DNA of 64,000 nucleotides, taken from Koleobacter methoxysyntrophicus (GTDB lineage Bacteria > Bacillota > Thermosediminibacteria > Koleobacterales > Koleobacteraceae). Below are positions 33,743 to 42,576 of this stretch, piece after piece. A model generated the notes under the pieces. It saw only the letters and a list, made by a program, of their open reading frames with translations. It did not search any database and was not told the DNA's origin. The stretch is taken from contig NZ_CP059066.1 in the NCBI RefSeq assembly GCF_017301615.1, positions 124,001 through 188,000 on the forward strand, in the 5' to 3' direction. A program made the position numbers and the translations under genes. Each line of letters opens with the position of its first letter. Position 1 is the first letter of the stretch.

Positions 33743-34516
33743 TCATGACGTCTTAATGAGTTCCAAAAGCTCCCTGGCATTTATTACTGCCTGAGCATTA
33801 AAATGATTATTCATAGCGATAAATACCATCAAAGTCCTGGCTGCAAGTTCTCTTATCTTCGGCACCCATTCCTGAAGCTCCTCCTTAGAATATAGGTAAT
33901 TATATCTTTCATACGGCTCACTATGGTTATACCATTTTGCGGCATTTCTCCCGTGGAAGCGAACATATCCAATATCAGCAGTAGCTGCAGCTACAGGGGG
34001 GAGCAAGCCCTCAATTTGGGGTTCATCCACACAAACAAAAGCCAGGTTTTCCCTTTCCATTAGATTAAAGACCTTATCATCTATCCATTCAGCTGTACGG
34101 AACTCAACGGCTACGGGAATGTCTTTGAAGGCTTCCCTCATCCTTTTGAGGTATTCAATATTACCCGGGGTTTTGTGAAAACTATAGGGGAACTGGGCAA
34201 GGATACATCCCAGCTTCTTTCCTTCGATAAGGGGAATCAAGGAATTCAGGAATATATCTGCATCCCGTTTAAGATTATCCCTCTTATGGGTAATACCTCC
34301 AAAGGCTTTTACAACAAAAGTGAAGTTTTTAGGGGTTTTTCTCATCATATTATATATCATATACTGGTTCGGCATTTTATAGTATGTAGAATTTACCTCT
34401 GTAAAGTTAAACTCCTTTGCATAATACGAAAGCATCTCTTTTTTATCTATGTTATTGGGATAAAAGGTGCCCTTCCAATCTTTATAGGAATACCCTGAAG
34501 TCCCTATCCGTATCAT
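33743..34516 (-). CDS. DUF72 family protein (YecE-like TIM barrel)
   Basis: A 257-residue protein opening IRIGTSGYSYKDWKGTFYP, with FTEVNSTYYKMP, AVEFRTAEWIDDKVFNL and YVRFHGRNAAKWY. These are the standard DUF72 signatures. A TIM-barrel fold related to endonuclease IV is known; the biochemical role is not. It lies 98 bases upstream of... and is transcribed after the radical SAM gene on the same strand, but the gap contains GC-rich sequence and separate units are possible. Confidence 0.85.
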   Translation of the reverse strand: MIRIGTSGYSYKDWKGTFYPNNIDKKEMLSYYAKEFNFTEVNSTYYKMPNQYMIYNMMRKTPKNFTFVVKAFGGITHKRDNLKRDADIFLNSLIPLIEGKKLGCILAQFPYSFHKTPGNIEYLKRMREAFKDIPVAVEFRTAEWIDDKVFNLMERENLAFVCVDEPQIEGLLPPVAAATADIGYVRFHGRNAAKWYNHSEPYERYNYLYSKEELQEWVPKIRELAARTLMVFIAMNNHFNAQAVINARELLELIKTS

Positions 34517-34614
34517 ATATTATCACTCCTTTGCGGTTCCGTTATGCGATGCAGCCTGCTCCTTTCACCCCCGGGCTTTAACCGTGGTGTTCACTACGTT
34601 ATCCTGTCAGGGTT

Positions 34615-35424
34615 TTAATTATGAAAAAATATGCTGTAATTTACCCCTTTTCTTCTGCAAAAGGTCCGAATTTCTCCTTCGATCCAATCCCAATAATTAT
34701 TTTTCGTAAAATAAATAGCCCTATATCTTTCCGATAGATCCGGCCGCCTCCTTTTCAACCACATCCAAATATCCGACCGGTTTGTTGCCCTCACATTAAG
34801 GTTTTCAAACCAAAATTCATCTGTAAAATCTGCAGTTTTATTTATTATTTCTTTCCAGTCGGTTAATTCGGGAAATATCGGGGATATAAAAATAAAGGTG
34901 TTAATTCCCGCTTTTTTCAACTCTTTGACGGCATTTATCCTTTTCTGAGCGGAAGAAGCTAACGGTTCTACGTCCTTTCTAATGTCCTCATCCAGAAGGG
35001 AAAGGGACACACCGGCTGTGCAATTTTCAAATTCCTTTAACAAACCGATATCCCTGATTATTAAATCAGACTTGGTTATTACACATAAATCCGGCTTTAA
35101 AGGAACTAAATTTACTAGAATTCTTCTCATCAATTTGTATTTCCTCTCTGCAGGCTGGTAGGGATCGGTTACTGAAGAAATTACTATGGATTTCCCGGCG
35201 TATTTATCGGTCTTTTTTGGAATCAACTCCGGGGCATTTACTTTTATATCCAGAAATTTTCCCCATACTTCATGATGGTTTGTGAACTTTTTCATAAATT
35301 TAGCATAGCAATAGATACACGAATGCAGACATCCCACATAAGGGTTTATGGTAAAATCCGAACCGGGCAATCCCGATTTTGTTATTATAGACTTTGCTTT
35401 TATCTCCTTTATATTCATTTTCAA
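34615..35424 (-). CDS. radical SAM protein, spore photoproduct lyase-related
   Basis: A 269-residue protein with the SAM cluster motif GCLHSCIYCYAKFM near residues 31-44 and the preceding NPYVGC. SVTDPYQPAERK and later VSLSLLDEDIRKDVEP follow the SPL-like (Rv2578c) family. The group is smaller than true spore photoproduct lyase and functionally open. Start at Met1 or Met3. Confidence 0.82.
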   Translation of the reverse strand: MKMNIKEIKAKSIITKSGLPGSDFTINPYVGCLHSCIYCYAKFMKKFTNHHEVWGKFLDIKVNAPELIPKKTDKYAGKSIVISSVTDPYQPAERKYKLMRRILVNLVPLKPDLCVITKSDLIIRDIGLLKEFENCTAGVSLSLLDEDIRKDVEPLASSAQKRINAVKELKKAGINTFIFISPIFPELTDWKEIINKTADFTDEFWFENLNVRATNRSDIWMWLKRRRPDLSERYRAIYFTKNNYWDWIEGEIRTFCRRKGVNYSIFFHN

Positions 35425-35618
35425 CCTCTTTCCGCTTCATGCCCCTACATCACCTGCGGTCTTGAAGTAAAGATGATGCGGATATGGTCTCCGAAGAGGG
35501 CATACGGCATGACAGCCTTTGTCCAATCGGTGCTTCATGGTTATATTATACCAGAAGAACCGGAATAGAACAATAGTTTGAAAATGGGGTCGGGGACTCC
35601 CGGGCAGTTAAAATACTA

Positions 35619-35645
35619 GAGGATAACCCGAATCAGGTTATCCTC
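35619..35645 (-). terminator. terminator of the amino-acid dehydrogenase operon
   Basis: GAGGATAACC and GGTTATCCTC around CGAATCA; overlaps the last codons of the ferredoxin-like gene. Confidence 0.7.
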
Positions 35646-36142
35646 TTTATCGAAACAACTTCATCAAAATGCCTTTTGTCAAAAACTGCAGAGATTATAG
35701 GGGTTTTATTGTTCCTCTTACTGTTGTTCACCTTGATAACGGTCCCTCTGCAGACCTGTTCTCCCATCCGGTTTACCATTATCACCTCCTGCCCTTCTTC
35801 AGGGAGGGGATAGTATTCATAGGGGAATGATATCACGGCCTCATCATCGGAATAGGTATAATCCTTCACATATATGGCAAGACCGGGGCATACAGCGATA
35901 CACAACCCGCATCCTGCGCATTTATCCGCATGGAGGACCGGCAGATTCGTAATGGGGCTGCCTACTGTAATGGCCCCCTTAGGGCAGGCACTTTCGCAGG
36001 GATTGCAGGGTATTTCTTCGATACATTCAATAAAGGCTATAGGCCCTTTCATATAGTCCTTCTTTCTGGGGAAACCCGGGGTCTGGATCAATTCCTGTAT
36101 ACTGGGACAGCCTGTTTTTTTCAGCATCTTCTCTTTTAACAT
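35633..36142 (-). CDS. [4Fe-4S] ferredoxin-like subunit of an amino/imino-acid dehydrogenase
   Basis: A 169-residue protein. Cluster motifs are CNPCESACPKGAI near residues 46-58 and CAGCGLCIAVCPGLAI near 74-89; the last 70 residues form a non-cluster domain with PLPEEGQEVIMVNRMGEQVC. Its arrangement beside FAD and [2Fe-2S] subunits matches the electron-transfer subunit of clostridial and archaeal proline/hydroxyproline-type dehydrogenases. It overlaps the FAD subunit by seven bases. It would pass electrons to free ferredoxin or quinone-like carriers. Confidence 0.8.
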   Translation of the reverse strand: MLKEKMLKKTGCPSIQELIQTPGFPRKKDYMKGPIAFIECIEEIPCNPCESACPKGAITVGSPITNLPVLHADKCAGCGLCIAVCPGLAIYVKDYTYSDDEAVISFPYEYYPLPEEGQEVIMVNRMGEQVCRGTVIKVNNSKRNNKTPIISAVFDKRHFDEVVSIKRIT

Positions 36143-37245
36143 GCAACTTCCTCCTTGCTGTTTATAAGGGCATCCTTAGCTTTTTTCCTCTTTTCCCCAA
36201 AAGGCCCGCTCCGCAGCGAATCAAGCCGCTCCCAGATCTCCCTGCACTTTTTCTCCCTTTCTTTCGTAGAGTAGTATCCTAAGGCATAGGCCGCATTAAC
36301 ACCAGCCAGTTTCCCTTCTTCCATAGCAGTACTTGCCTCCTCGATCCCTGAAATATCCCCGGCTACATATATTCCTTTAACCGTTGTTTCCATGGTTATA
36401 TCGTGGATGGGGACATGCCCTCCCAGCTGCGGAATAAACTTAAACCGGCATCCGGCTATCCATGCTAGTTCAGATAGGGGGGTAAGGCCTGTCGCAATAC
36501 ATACGGTATCCACATCTAGGTATTTTTCCGACCCCTCTATCGGATTCCAGTTCCTATCCAGTTCCACTATTACGGCACCCTCGACCTTATCGGTCCCAAA
36601 GGCTTCCTTAATAGTATGGGATGTATAGAAGGGGACACCTGCCCTGCGTACCTTTGCAGTATGAACACCATATCCCCCTAACTCCGGTGCCGCTTCTACA
36701 ATAGCGGCCACCTCTGCACCGGCCTGCAGCAGCTGGTATGAGACAATTACCCCTACATTACCGGAACCTATCATTAAAATGCGTTTACCCGGCAGGACCC
36801 TGTTTATATTAATCATCGTCTGGGCGGCGCCTGCCCCCATTACGCCGGGCAGGTCCCAACCCGGGAAATTTATTGAATTCTCTATGGCCCCTGTAGCCAG
36901 TATTATGCATTTGGCCGCCACCTGTTTTGATTCTTTTTTATCCTTCACAGCCCACAGGTTTTTGTTAGAATCTATACCGCAGACTTCGGTATTTAACCAC
37001 ACATCAATGGAGAGCCTCTTCGTCTCTTCCAAAAGCTCTTCCCCTATATCGAAACCCCTTATCCCGGCTTTATGTTCACGGGAACCGAAGAATTTGTGGA
37101 TCTGTTTAAATAACTGGCCTCCCGGCCTTGAGTTTTCATCTATTACCAGTACATCGGCTCCTGCTTTACCTGCTTCGATAGCAGCAGATAATCCTGCTGG
37201 TCCTCCGCCGACTACAACAATAGACCTTTTCTCAACAGAATTCAT
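36136..37245 (-). CDS. FAD/NAD(P)-type alpha subunit of an amino/imino-acid dehydrogenase
   Basis: A 369-residue flavoprotein. VVVGGGPAGLSAAIEAGKAGA near residues 10-30 binds FAD, LMIGSGNVGVIVSYQLLQAGA near 158 is a second dinucleotide fold, and GIYVAGDISGIEEASTAMEEGKLAG is the terminal FAD motif. This is the pattern of opine oxidase A / PDH1 alpha-type subunits, which cooperate with a DAO-family beta subunit. It overlaps both neighbours. No BFD domain is fused; that function is separate at 38479. Confidence 0.85.
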   Translation of the reverse strand: MNSVEKRSIVVVGGGPAGLSAAIEAGKAGADVLVIDENSRPGGQLFKQIHKFFGSREHKAGIRGFDIGEELLEETKRLSIDVWLNTEVCGIDSNKNLWAVKDKKESKQVAAKCIILATGAIENSINFPGWDLPGVMGAGAAQTMININRVLPGKRILMIGSGNVGVIVSYQLLQAGAEVAAIVEAAPELGGYGVHTAKVRRAGVPFYTSHTIKEAFGTDKVEGAVIVELDRNWNPIEGSEKYLDVDTVCIATGLTPLSELAWIAGCRFKFIPQLGGHVPIHDITMETTVKGIYVAGDISGIEEASTAMEEGKLAGVNAAYALGYYSTKEREKKCREIWERLDSLRSGPFGEKRKKAKDALINSKEEVAC

Positions 37246-37561
37246 TTTGTTCCCTCCGTTTCCAGGAGCCCAGCCCTTTTTGTGTTTCTATTACCATTCC
37301 TTCCTCTACGGGTGTTATGCATGTTCTTACATTCGGAATCCCGTTTACGGTCATCACACAGTCGGTGCACCTGCCGATCCCGCAGTAAATACCCCTGGGG
37401 GAATTCTTCTTGGTATATCTGAAAATCCTGCGGCCGGCAGCAAGTAAGGCTGCCGCAATCATTTCCCCTTCATATGCTTCCAGTTCTTCCCCATCTACGA
37501 TGATTTTTACCTTTTTTCTCTCTTCCATTTCTCCAAGAATGATGTGATGTTTCACCCTCAT
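37232..37561 (-). CDS. [2Fe-2S] subunit of an amino/imino-acid dehydrogenase
   Basis: A 109-residue protein with a plant-type [2Fe-2S] pattern GIYCGIGRCTDCVMTVNG plus RTCITPV. It corresponds to the N-terminal SoxA/opine-oxidase domain that occurs as a free subunit here. It overlaps the FAD subunit by 14 bases. The last residue is Cys. The preferred start is ATG at 37561, with GGGAGATGG upstream. Confidence 0.85.
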   Translation of the reverse strand: MRVKHHIILGEMEERKKVKIIVDGEELEAYEGEMIAAALLAAGRRIFRYTKKNSPRGIYCGIGRCTDCVMTVNGIPNVRTCITPVEEGMVIETQKGLGSWKRREQNEFC

Positions 37562-37581
37562 AATAAGACACCATCTCCCAT

Positions 37582-38463
37582 TTATTCAATGATTCCTAAT
37601 TCTTTTAAATCATTTTTTAGGACCTCTACAACCTTTTCATCAGCTTCAACCAGAGGCAGCCTCAGACTGCCCGGGTCATAACCCGCTAACCTTAAAGCGG
37701 CTTTTACAGGAATGGGGTTCGCTGTAATGAACAGGTCCCTAAATATCGGCAGAAGCGACAAATGTATCTGTGCTGCCTCATCAACCCTTCCGGCCAGGTA
37801 GGAATCTATCATTTCCCTCATCTTCCTCCCCACAACGTGAGAGGCTACACTAACAACTCCGTAACACCCGATAGACAGCATTGGAAGGGTAAGGCTGTCA
37901 TCCCCGCTGTACACCTTAAAATCCCTGTCAACGCCCCTCAGGACCCTGCCTGCCTGGTCAAGGTCTCCTCCCGCTTCCTTCAGGGCTATTATATTGCTGA
38001 TTTTAGATAAGCGAATAACCGTTTCAAAAGCCATATTAGCTCCCGTCCTGCCCGGTACATTATAAAGCATTACCGGCAGATTGACATTTTCTGCAATCGC
38101 CTTAAAGTGCCGGTAAATCCCTTCCTGGTTCGGTTTGTTGTAATAGGGCACTACAGCCATAATCCCATCAACACCGCACTCCATCACCCGTTTGCTCAGC
38201 TTTATCGTCTTTTCGGTAGAATTGGTTCCTACGCCTGCAATTATCGGTACATCAACCTTCTCCTTTAAAACTTTAAAAAGCTCCAGCTTCTCCTCATCGG
38301 TAAGGGTTGGAGCCTCTCCTGTAGTTCCCCCGACCACCAGGGCAGTGCTGCCCTCTTTAACCAAATACCTTGCAATTTCAACTGCCTTGTCATAGTCCAC
38401 CTTCAAGTTTTCATCAAAAGGTGTAACCATTGCTGTTATTAATCTGCCCCATTCAACCATCAA
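37582..38463 (-). CDS. dapA: 4-hydroxy-tetrahydrodipicolinate synthase family lyase (DapA)
   Basis: A 293-residue class I aldolase. It has GGTTGEAPTLTDEEK, the catalytic Tyr and loop PYYNKPNQEG near 133, YNVPGRTG with the substrate Arg near 138-141, and the Schiff-base Lys in IALKEAGGD near 163. Those residues fit true dihydrodipicolinate synthase. The operon, however, is catabolic, where DapA-fold enzymes such as the pyrroline-hydroxycarboxylate deaminase of hydroxyproline breakdown occur. So the exact reaction is open between lysine synthesis and amino-acid catabolism. Confidence 0.82.
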   Translation of the reverse strand: MMVEWGRLITAMVTPFDENLKVDYDKAVEIARYLVKEGSTALVVGGTTGEAPTLTDEEKLELFKVLKEKVDVPIIAGVGTNSTEKTIKLSKRVMECGVDGIMAVVPYYNKPNQEGIYRHFKAIAENVNLPVMLYNVPGRTGANMAFETVIRLSKISNIIALKEAGGDLDQAGRVLRGVDRDFKVYSGDDSLTLPMLSIGCYGVVSVASHVVGRKMREMIDSYLAGRVDEAAQIHLSLLPIFRDLFITANPIPVKAALRLAGYDPGSLRLPLVEADEKVVEVLKNDLKELGIIE

Positions 38464-38478
38464 AACTCCTCCTTTCCT

Positions 38479-38742
38479 TTATTTTTCAAACACCTTGATT
38501 TGAACTGGCCTTACAGGGCTTCTATAATTTGAAGGTAAAACCTCTTCGGGTTTTTTACCTGTTTTTTCGCATATTATTCTTTCCACATTCTTCCTGCAGA
38601 TCTTCCCCTGACACAAACCCATACCGGCTCTGGTCCAGCGCTTGACTTCATTGGCAGTGGTAGCTCCTTCTTCAATAGCCTTTTCTATTTCAGCCCTTTT
38701 AATCTCTTCACAGCGGCAGACAATAACCTCTAATTTATTCAT
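38479..38742 (-). CDS. BFD-like [2Fe-2S] subunit
   Basis: An 87-residue protein with the four Cys of the bacterioferritin-associated ferredoxin fold: Cys9 and Cys11 in VCRCEE, Cys44 and Cys49 in GLCQGKIC. In related oxidases this domain is fused to the NAD/FAD subunit; here it is separate, as in the four-subunit archaeal L-proline dehydrogenase. Gaps of 15 and 13 bases to its neighbours show co-transcription. Confidence 0.85.
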   Translation of the reverse strand: MNKLEVIVCRCEEIKRAEIEKAIEEGATTANEVKRWTRAGMGLCQGKICRKNVERIICEKTGKKPEEVLPSNYRSPVRPVQIKVFEK

Positions 38743-38755
38743 TTTATCCCTCTTT

Positions 38756-39490
38756 TCATGTTTTTTTCCTCTGATATTGTTCCCAGTATTTTTTCACATC
38801 ACTTACAAGATTTTCAATATGAAGGATCATGCACTTTTCCGCCTCAACAGCATCTCCTTTTTTCAGTGCTTCGTATATCCTTTTATGAGAAACCATATAG
38901 GGTGCCCCTACCGTTTCCCTGATAAATTCAAATATCTCTGACTGCTGACCTGACATGGAAATAATGTGGTATAGGTTCTCCAGCACCCTGTTGCCTGATG
39001 CCCTGGCAATGGTTTTATGGAAATCCAGGTCATTGTTTGTTATGCTCCTGTGCAGGCTGTAATTCCTTTCCTGTTCCTTTAAAATCTCTTCCAGCCTTTT
39101 AATCTCTTCAACGGTTATGTTTTTTGCAGCCAGGCGGGCTGTAGCCCCTTCTATTGCCTTCCGTGCTTCAAGGACCATAAGGTATTCTTCAAGGACCTGT
39201 GAATTTATGAATTTCATCAGTTCATTCCTGTGGAAATCTATCTTCTGGATCTTCTTAATATTTGCTATTGCCTCCTGCCCTTTTTTTGTAATTACCCGGC
39301 CCTTGAACTTTTTCTTCTCAAGAAAACCCAGTTTTTCCAGTCTGTTTAACATCCTTCCTGCAGTAGCAGAACTGACAGAAATCCCCACTTCGGCCAGTTT
39401 GTCGGCTATTGCCCAGGAACCTATGGGTTCTTCCGAATCCCTTATCATTTTCAAGATCACAAGTTCTTTTTCATCTACTATATTCTTCAT
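38756..39490 (-). CDS. GntR-like/FCD-domain transcriptional regulator
   Basis: About 244 residues. The N-terminal winged helix (PIGSWAIADKLAEVGISVSS and RMLNRLEKLGFLEKKK) is of the NrpR/HTH type rather than classical GntR. Residues 95-235 are an FCD ligand domain with DLDFHKTIARASGNRVLE and SHKRIYEALKKGD, whose Asp and His residues bind a metal and a carboxylic acid. It probably controls the surrounding operon through the palindromes at 42320 and 42531. ATG at 39490 follows GGAG at nine bases. Confidence 0.82.
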   Translation of the reverse strand: MKNIVDEKELVILKMIRDSEEPIGSWAIADKLAEVGISVSSATAGRMLNRLEKLGFLEKKKFKGRVITKKGQEAIANIKKIQKIDFHRNELMKFINSQVLEEYLMVLEARKAIEGATARLAAKNITVEEIKRLEEILKEQERNYSLHRSITNNDLDFHKTIARASGNRVLENLYHIISMSGQQSEIFEFIRETVGAPYMVSHKRIYEALKKGDAVEAEKCMILHIENLVSDVKKYWEQYQRKKT

Positions 39491-39515
39491 TCGAACACAC
39501 TCCAAAACAGATATT

Positions 39516-39550
39516 ATTTGTAAAGGGGATACAAAATCCCCTTTACAAAT
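39516..39550. promoter_or_regulatory. 35-base perfect hyphenated palindrome
   Basis: Arms ATTTGTAAAGGGGAT and ATCCCCTTTACAAAT around ACAAA, lying between the symporter stop and the regulator start. No T run follows on either strand, so it may be a processing or stability hairpin, or an operator. Confidence 0.6.
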
Positions 39551-39594
39551 AAATTATATCAGAATTAAACAGATTAAACTATCCCTTTAAATAA

Positions 39595-41037
39595 CTATGC
39601 CTCAGCATTATCAGTTATTACCTGATTTTTAGTCAAATTAGATACTATTACAATCAGTACGGCCGATATAACCAGAGCAATAAGCACCCTGTTTGGCCCT
39701 AAGGCATTTACCTGTGTCAGAATAGAACCGGCTATCAGACCTACCCTTGCACCCCACGGGGTTATATTGCTGTTCTTCTTGCCCATCTTGAAATCTTCAT
39801 CCGGCTTCTTTTTCCATAAAAGGCCGACCAAGAGCAGGGGCACCAGACCTCCGCCTGCCATAGCATAGGCCTTAGAAAACAGACCGATAATCGAGCTTGC
39901 ATAAATGGCAGCAAGAGCTGCAAATATACCCAGAATTACCGTAAAAATTGTGGCATATTGGACCAGTTCCTTATCTGTAGCATTGGGCTTAAAGGGTTTT
40001 ATCAGGTCATTGACCACAAGGATAGCAGCAGAGTTAAGGTTGGAATCGGCCGATGACATACCGGCTGCCAGTATGAGCGCAAAAATCATTGCAGAAATCC
40101 CTGCCGGAACATAATTCATCATAAACCAAGGCATTGCATCATCGGGTTTTAGGTCTTGATTCATAGTCAGTATAACAAGACCTACAAGGGCTGTAAGTAT
40201 TACCATGACTATTGCAATTATTCCGCTCCACAAAAGACCGTTCCTCGCTGTCCGGGAGTCTTTAGCAGCGAAACACCTCTGCCAGTAAATCTGTGCAGCC
40301 AAAATACCTACACATCCTGTTACAAATTTAGTGATAAGGCTCATCGCCGGAATTCCGGATAAGGTCCAGAGTTCTGCCTTGCCGACTGCAGCCAACCGTT
40401 CGCCGAGGACCGCAAAACTCCAGTTAACAGGTGAAAAGGCATAAATGTAAAATATGGTCCCGAAGATTACTACCAGCACACCTTGAAGCAGGTCGGTCCA
40501 GACAACTGAATAGATGCCGCCCAGAGTAGTGTAGAGTATAAAAACGGCAGAAAAAAGCAGTATAATGGGAATGGGGTCGGCACCCGTAACGATATTGAAT
40601 ATATTGCCGAAGGCCTTCCCCTGACCGCCTACCCATGCGATCATTATTAAGGAAGCCAATAAACCTGCAATGGCTCTTGTAATTTTGTCTTTAACGAACA
40701 GGTCGTCTATCATCTCTGCTATGGTATTGTAAGTAAAACGACCGGCAAGACCGGCAAAGAACAGGGCGAAAATGATCTTCGAGCCCTGCTCACCCAGTAT
40801 AAATGCAAGGTGAGGCAGTCCTATCTGGTATCCTTTACCTGCATGCCCGATAAAGTTGCCGACACCCATTATAGTGGCAAACTGCGTGAAGAAAATCAGA
40901 TATAGAGGAAAGGAACCGCCGCCTATCGCATAGCTGCTGAAACTGGATGTGGCATCACCCCTGACCTTCCAGGAAATATAGAGGAAGGCACCGCACATTA
41001 TTATGGTAATTAACCAAAGTAATGACCCTAGATCCAT
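39595..41037 (-). CDS. sodium:solute symporter (SSS/PutP-like)
   Basis: A 480-residue protein with about thirteen hydrophobic segments. SSFSSYAIGGGSFPLYLIFF, FIGHAGKGYQIG, GGIYSVVWTDLLQGVLVV and AAGMSSADSNLNSAAILVVNDL are typical of SSS carriers; the last is the sodium-site helix 8 region. Context with an amino- or imino-acid dehydrogenase suggests proline, hydroxyproline or a similar substrate. Confidence 0.9.
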   Translation of the reverse strand: MDLGSLLWLITIIMCGAFLYISWKVRGDATSSFSSYAIGGGSFPLYLIFFTQFATIMGVGNFIGHAGKGYQIGLPHLAFILGEQGSKIIFALFFAGLAGRFTYNTIAEMIDDLFVKDKITRAIAGLLASLIMIAWVGGQGKAFGNIFNIVTGADPIPIILLFSAVFILYTTLGGIYSVVWTDLLQGVLVVIFGTIFYIYAFSPVNWSFAVLGERLAAVGKAELWTLSGIPAMSLITKFVTGCVGILAAQIYWQRCFAAKDSRTARNGLLWSGIIAIVMVILTALVGLVILTMNQDLKPDDAMPWFMMNYVPAGISAMIFALILAAGMSSADSNLNSAAILVVNDLIKPFKPNATDKELVQYATIFTVILGIFAALAAIYASSIIGLFSKAYAMAGGGLVPLLLVGLLWKKKPDEDFKMGKKNSNITPWGARVGLIAGSILTQVNALGPNRVLIALVISAVLIVIVSNLTKNQVITDNAEA

Positions 41038-41115
41038 ATTGTAACCCCCTTTAAATTTTTATCATCTTAACAAACACTACCATAAACACCTTTCTCCATT
41101 ATGCCGATTGTCTTT

Positions 41116-42297
41116 TTAATCACTCCCTTCCTTTTGAAATCGGTCAGGGCTCAGTTCTTCCAGATTAAAGGGCGGTTTGTCACCGCATATGAGCCCTGAT
41201 ACTATCTTGCCTGTAATCGGTGCAAGGGCTATGCCGTCCCCCTCATGGCCTGCTGCTATGAAAAACCCTTTTCTGCCAGCTGCTTCTCCGATTATCGGTT
41301 TGCCGTCAGGGGTAGCGGGTCTCAGGCCTGCAAATGTCCTGATGATGTTAACATTTTTTAATATCGGGAAAAATTTCAATGCCTGGGATACTATAGTTTT
41401 TATACACCTGTAATCAGTGGATGTGTCAAAACCTGCAAACTCCCGGCTCCCTCCAATAAAATAATTGCCGTCCATAGTCCTGGCAAAGGAGAGGCCTATG
41501 CCCAGTTCTTTCAGAACTTCGTCCCTATTCCCCGCAGAATTCGGGTCCAACTTTGCCACTATATACCCTGCATCCCATATATTGGTTTCTCCCAGGGAGG
41601 GGATCTGTTCAGTAACGGCTATCTGACCCTTTTTGGGCTTTATAGGAATTTCAACATCGATCAGCTTCGCAACCTGGGGAGCCCATGCACCGGCTGCATT
41701 AACTATAAATTCAGAGCAGTATCTGCTTTTATCCTCAAGTTCTATTTCCCATTTATCCCCTTTTTTTTCAATAGAACTCATTGAAAAACCCTTTATAATC
41801 TCAAGGCCGTTTTCTCTACCCTTTTTTAGAAACCCTTTCATAACCTTTAAAGGATTTACCTGGGAATCGATAGGGCTGTAGGTAGATGCCACAATATTTC
41901 CGGATGCAAAAGGCTGTTTCTTGTAAATATCATTCCCTTCAATAATCTGCACATCGAGGCCATAGGATTTCTGCTTTTTTACGAAATCCTCCATAAATTT
42001 TAACTGCTCCCGGTCCTCGATAAGTATCATACCGCCCCTGTTTTGAAATTCAAGGTCAATGCCCAGTTTTTCAGACAGGGTTTTATATAACTCAAGGCTT
42101 TCAAGGGCCATTTCAAGTAGCAAACCAGGTTTTTTGGACTGCATTAAGATCATTTCATCACATGAGCTTGATGCGCCGGCTCCTATTTCATTTTTCTCTA
42201 TCAATAAAACCCTTTTCTGTTTTTCAGTAAGATGATAGGATACTGACAGTCCTATAATACCTCCACCGATAACAATTACATCATATCGATTCTCCAA
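41116..42297 (-). CDS. DAO-family FAD subunit (beta) of an amino/imino-acid dehydrogenase
   Basis: A 393-residue flavoenzyme. VIVIGGGIIGLSVSYHLTEKQ near residues 7-27 binds FAD, VNAAGAWAPQVAKL is the second motif, and RTFAGLRPATPDGKPIIGEA with HEGDGIALAPITGK is the C-terminal active-site region. This is the D-amino-acid oxidase/sarcosine oxidase/proline dehydrogenase beta fold. It is the first gene of the operon and the likely site of substrate oxidation, electrons passing on to the 36-38 kb subunits. Substrate candidates are D-hydroxyproline, L-proline or another N-alkyl amino acid. Confidence 0.87.
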   Translation of the reverse strand: MENRYDVIVIGGGIIGLSVSYHLTEKQKRVLLIEKNEIGAGASSSCDEMILMQSKKPGLLLEMALESLELYKTLSEKLGIDLEFQNRGGMILIEDREQLKFMEDFVKKQKSYGLDVQIIEGNDIYKKQPFASGNIVASTYSPIDSQVNPLKVMKGFLKKGRENGLEIIKGFSMSSIEKKGDKWEIELEDKSRYCSEFIVNAAGAWAPQVAKLIDVEIPIKPKKGQIAVTEQIPSLGETNIWDAGYIVAKLDPNSAGNRDEVLKELGIGLSFARTMDGNYFIGGSREFAGFDTSTDYRCIKTIVSQALKFFPILKNVNIIRTFAGLRPATPDGKPIIGEAAGRKGFFIAAGHEGDGIALAPITGKIVSGLICGDKPPFNLEELSPDRFQKEGSD

Positions 42298-42319
42298 AAT
42301 GAGACACCCCTTTTTTGCT

Positions 42320-42340
42320 GCTAATCATTTTGTGAGTAGC
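42320..42340. promoter_or_regulatory. operator of the dehydrogenase operon
   Basis: GCTAATCA-N5-TGAGTAGC, starting about seven bases after the predicted transcription start. Same 8-5-8 element as 42531-42551. Confidence 0.75.
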
Positions 42341-42353
42341 TTTATTTTTATTT

Positions 42354-42383
42354 AATATAACACTTAATCAAATAACTTGTCAA
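42354..42383 (-). promoter_or_regulatory. promoter of the dehydrogenase operon
   Basis: Minus strand TTGACA, an 18-base spacer and TATATT, upstream of the FAD beta gene. Confidence 0.75.
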
Positions 42384-42488
42384 TACGGTTTTTAATTTTC
42401 TGAATTGGATTAAATCTGGATTCTTTAATTTTTCTTTGTTTTTTAAAAAAATTCTACACTTGTTAAATTATATTCTGAAGATTAACTG

Positions 42489-42517
42489 TTGACTCATTAT
42501 TTAAATTGTTTTATAAT
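42489..42517 (+). promoter_or_regulatory. promoter of the aldehyde ferredoxin oxidoreductase gene
   Basis: TTGACT, a 17-base spacer and TATAAT. Confidence 0.8.
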
Positions 42518-42530
42518 AAAAATATAAATT

Positions 42531-42551
42531 GCTAATCATTTGATGAGTAGC
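42531..42551. promoter_or_regulatory. operator of the aldehyde oxidoreductase gene
   Basis: GCTAATCA-N5-TGAGTAGC, again starting about seven bases after the predicted start site. Confidence 0.75.
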
Positions 42552-42576
42552 TAATACGTTTAAGGAGGGTCTTTTT

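Noticed and set aside
37582-38463. Firm call of hydroxyproline deaminase for the DapA-fold gene
   Set aside because: Active-site residues fit dihydrodipicolinate synthase, so the context alone is not enough.
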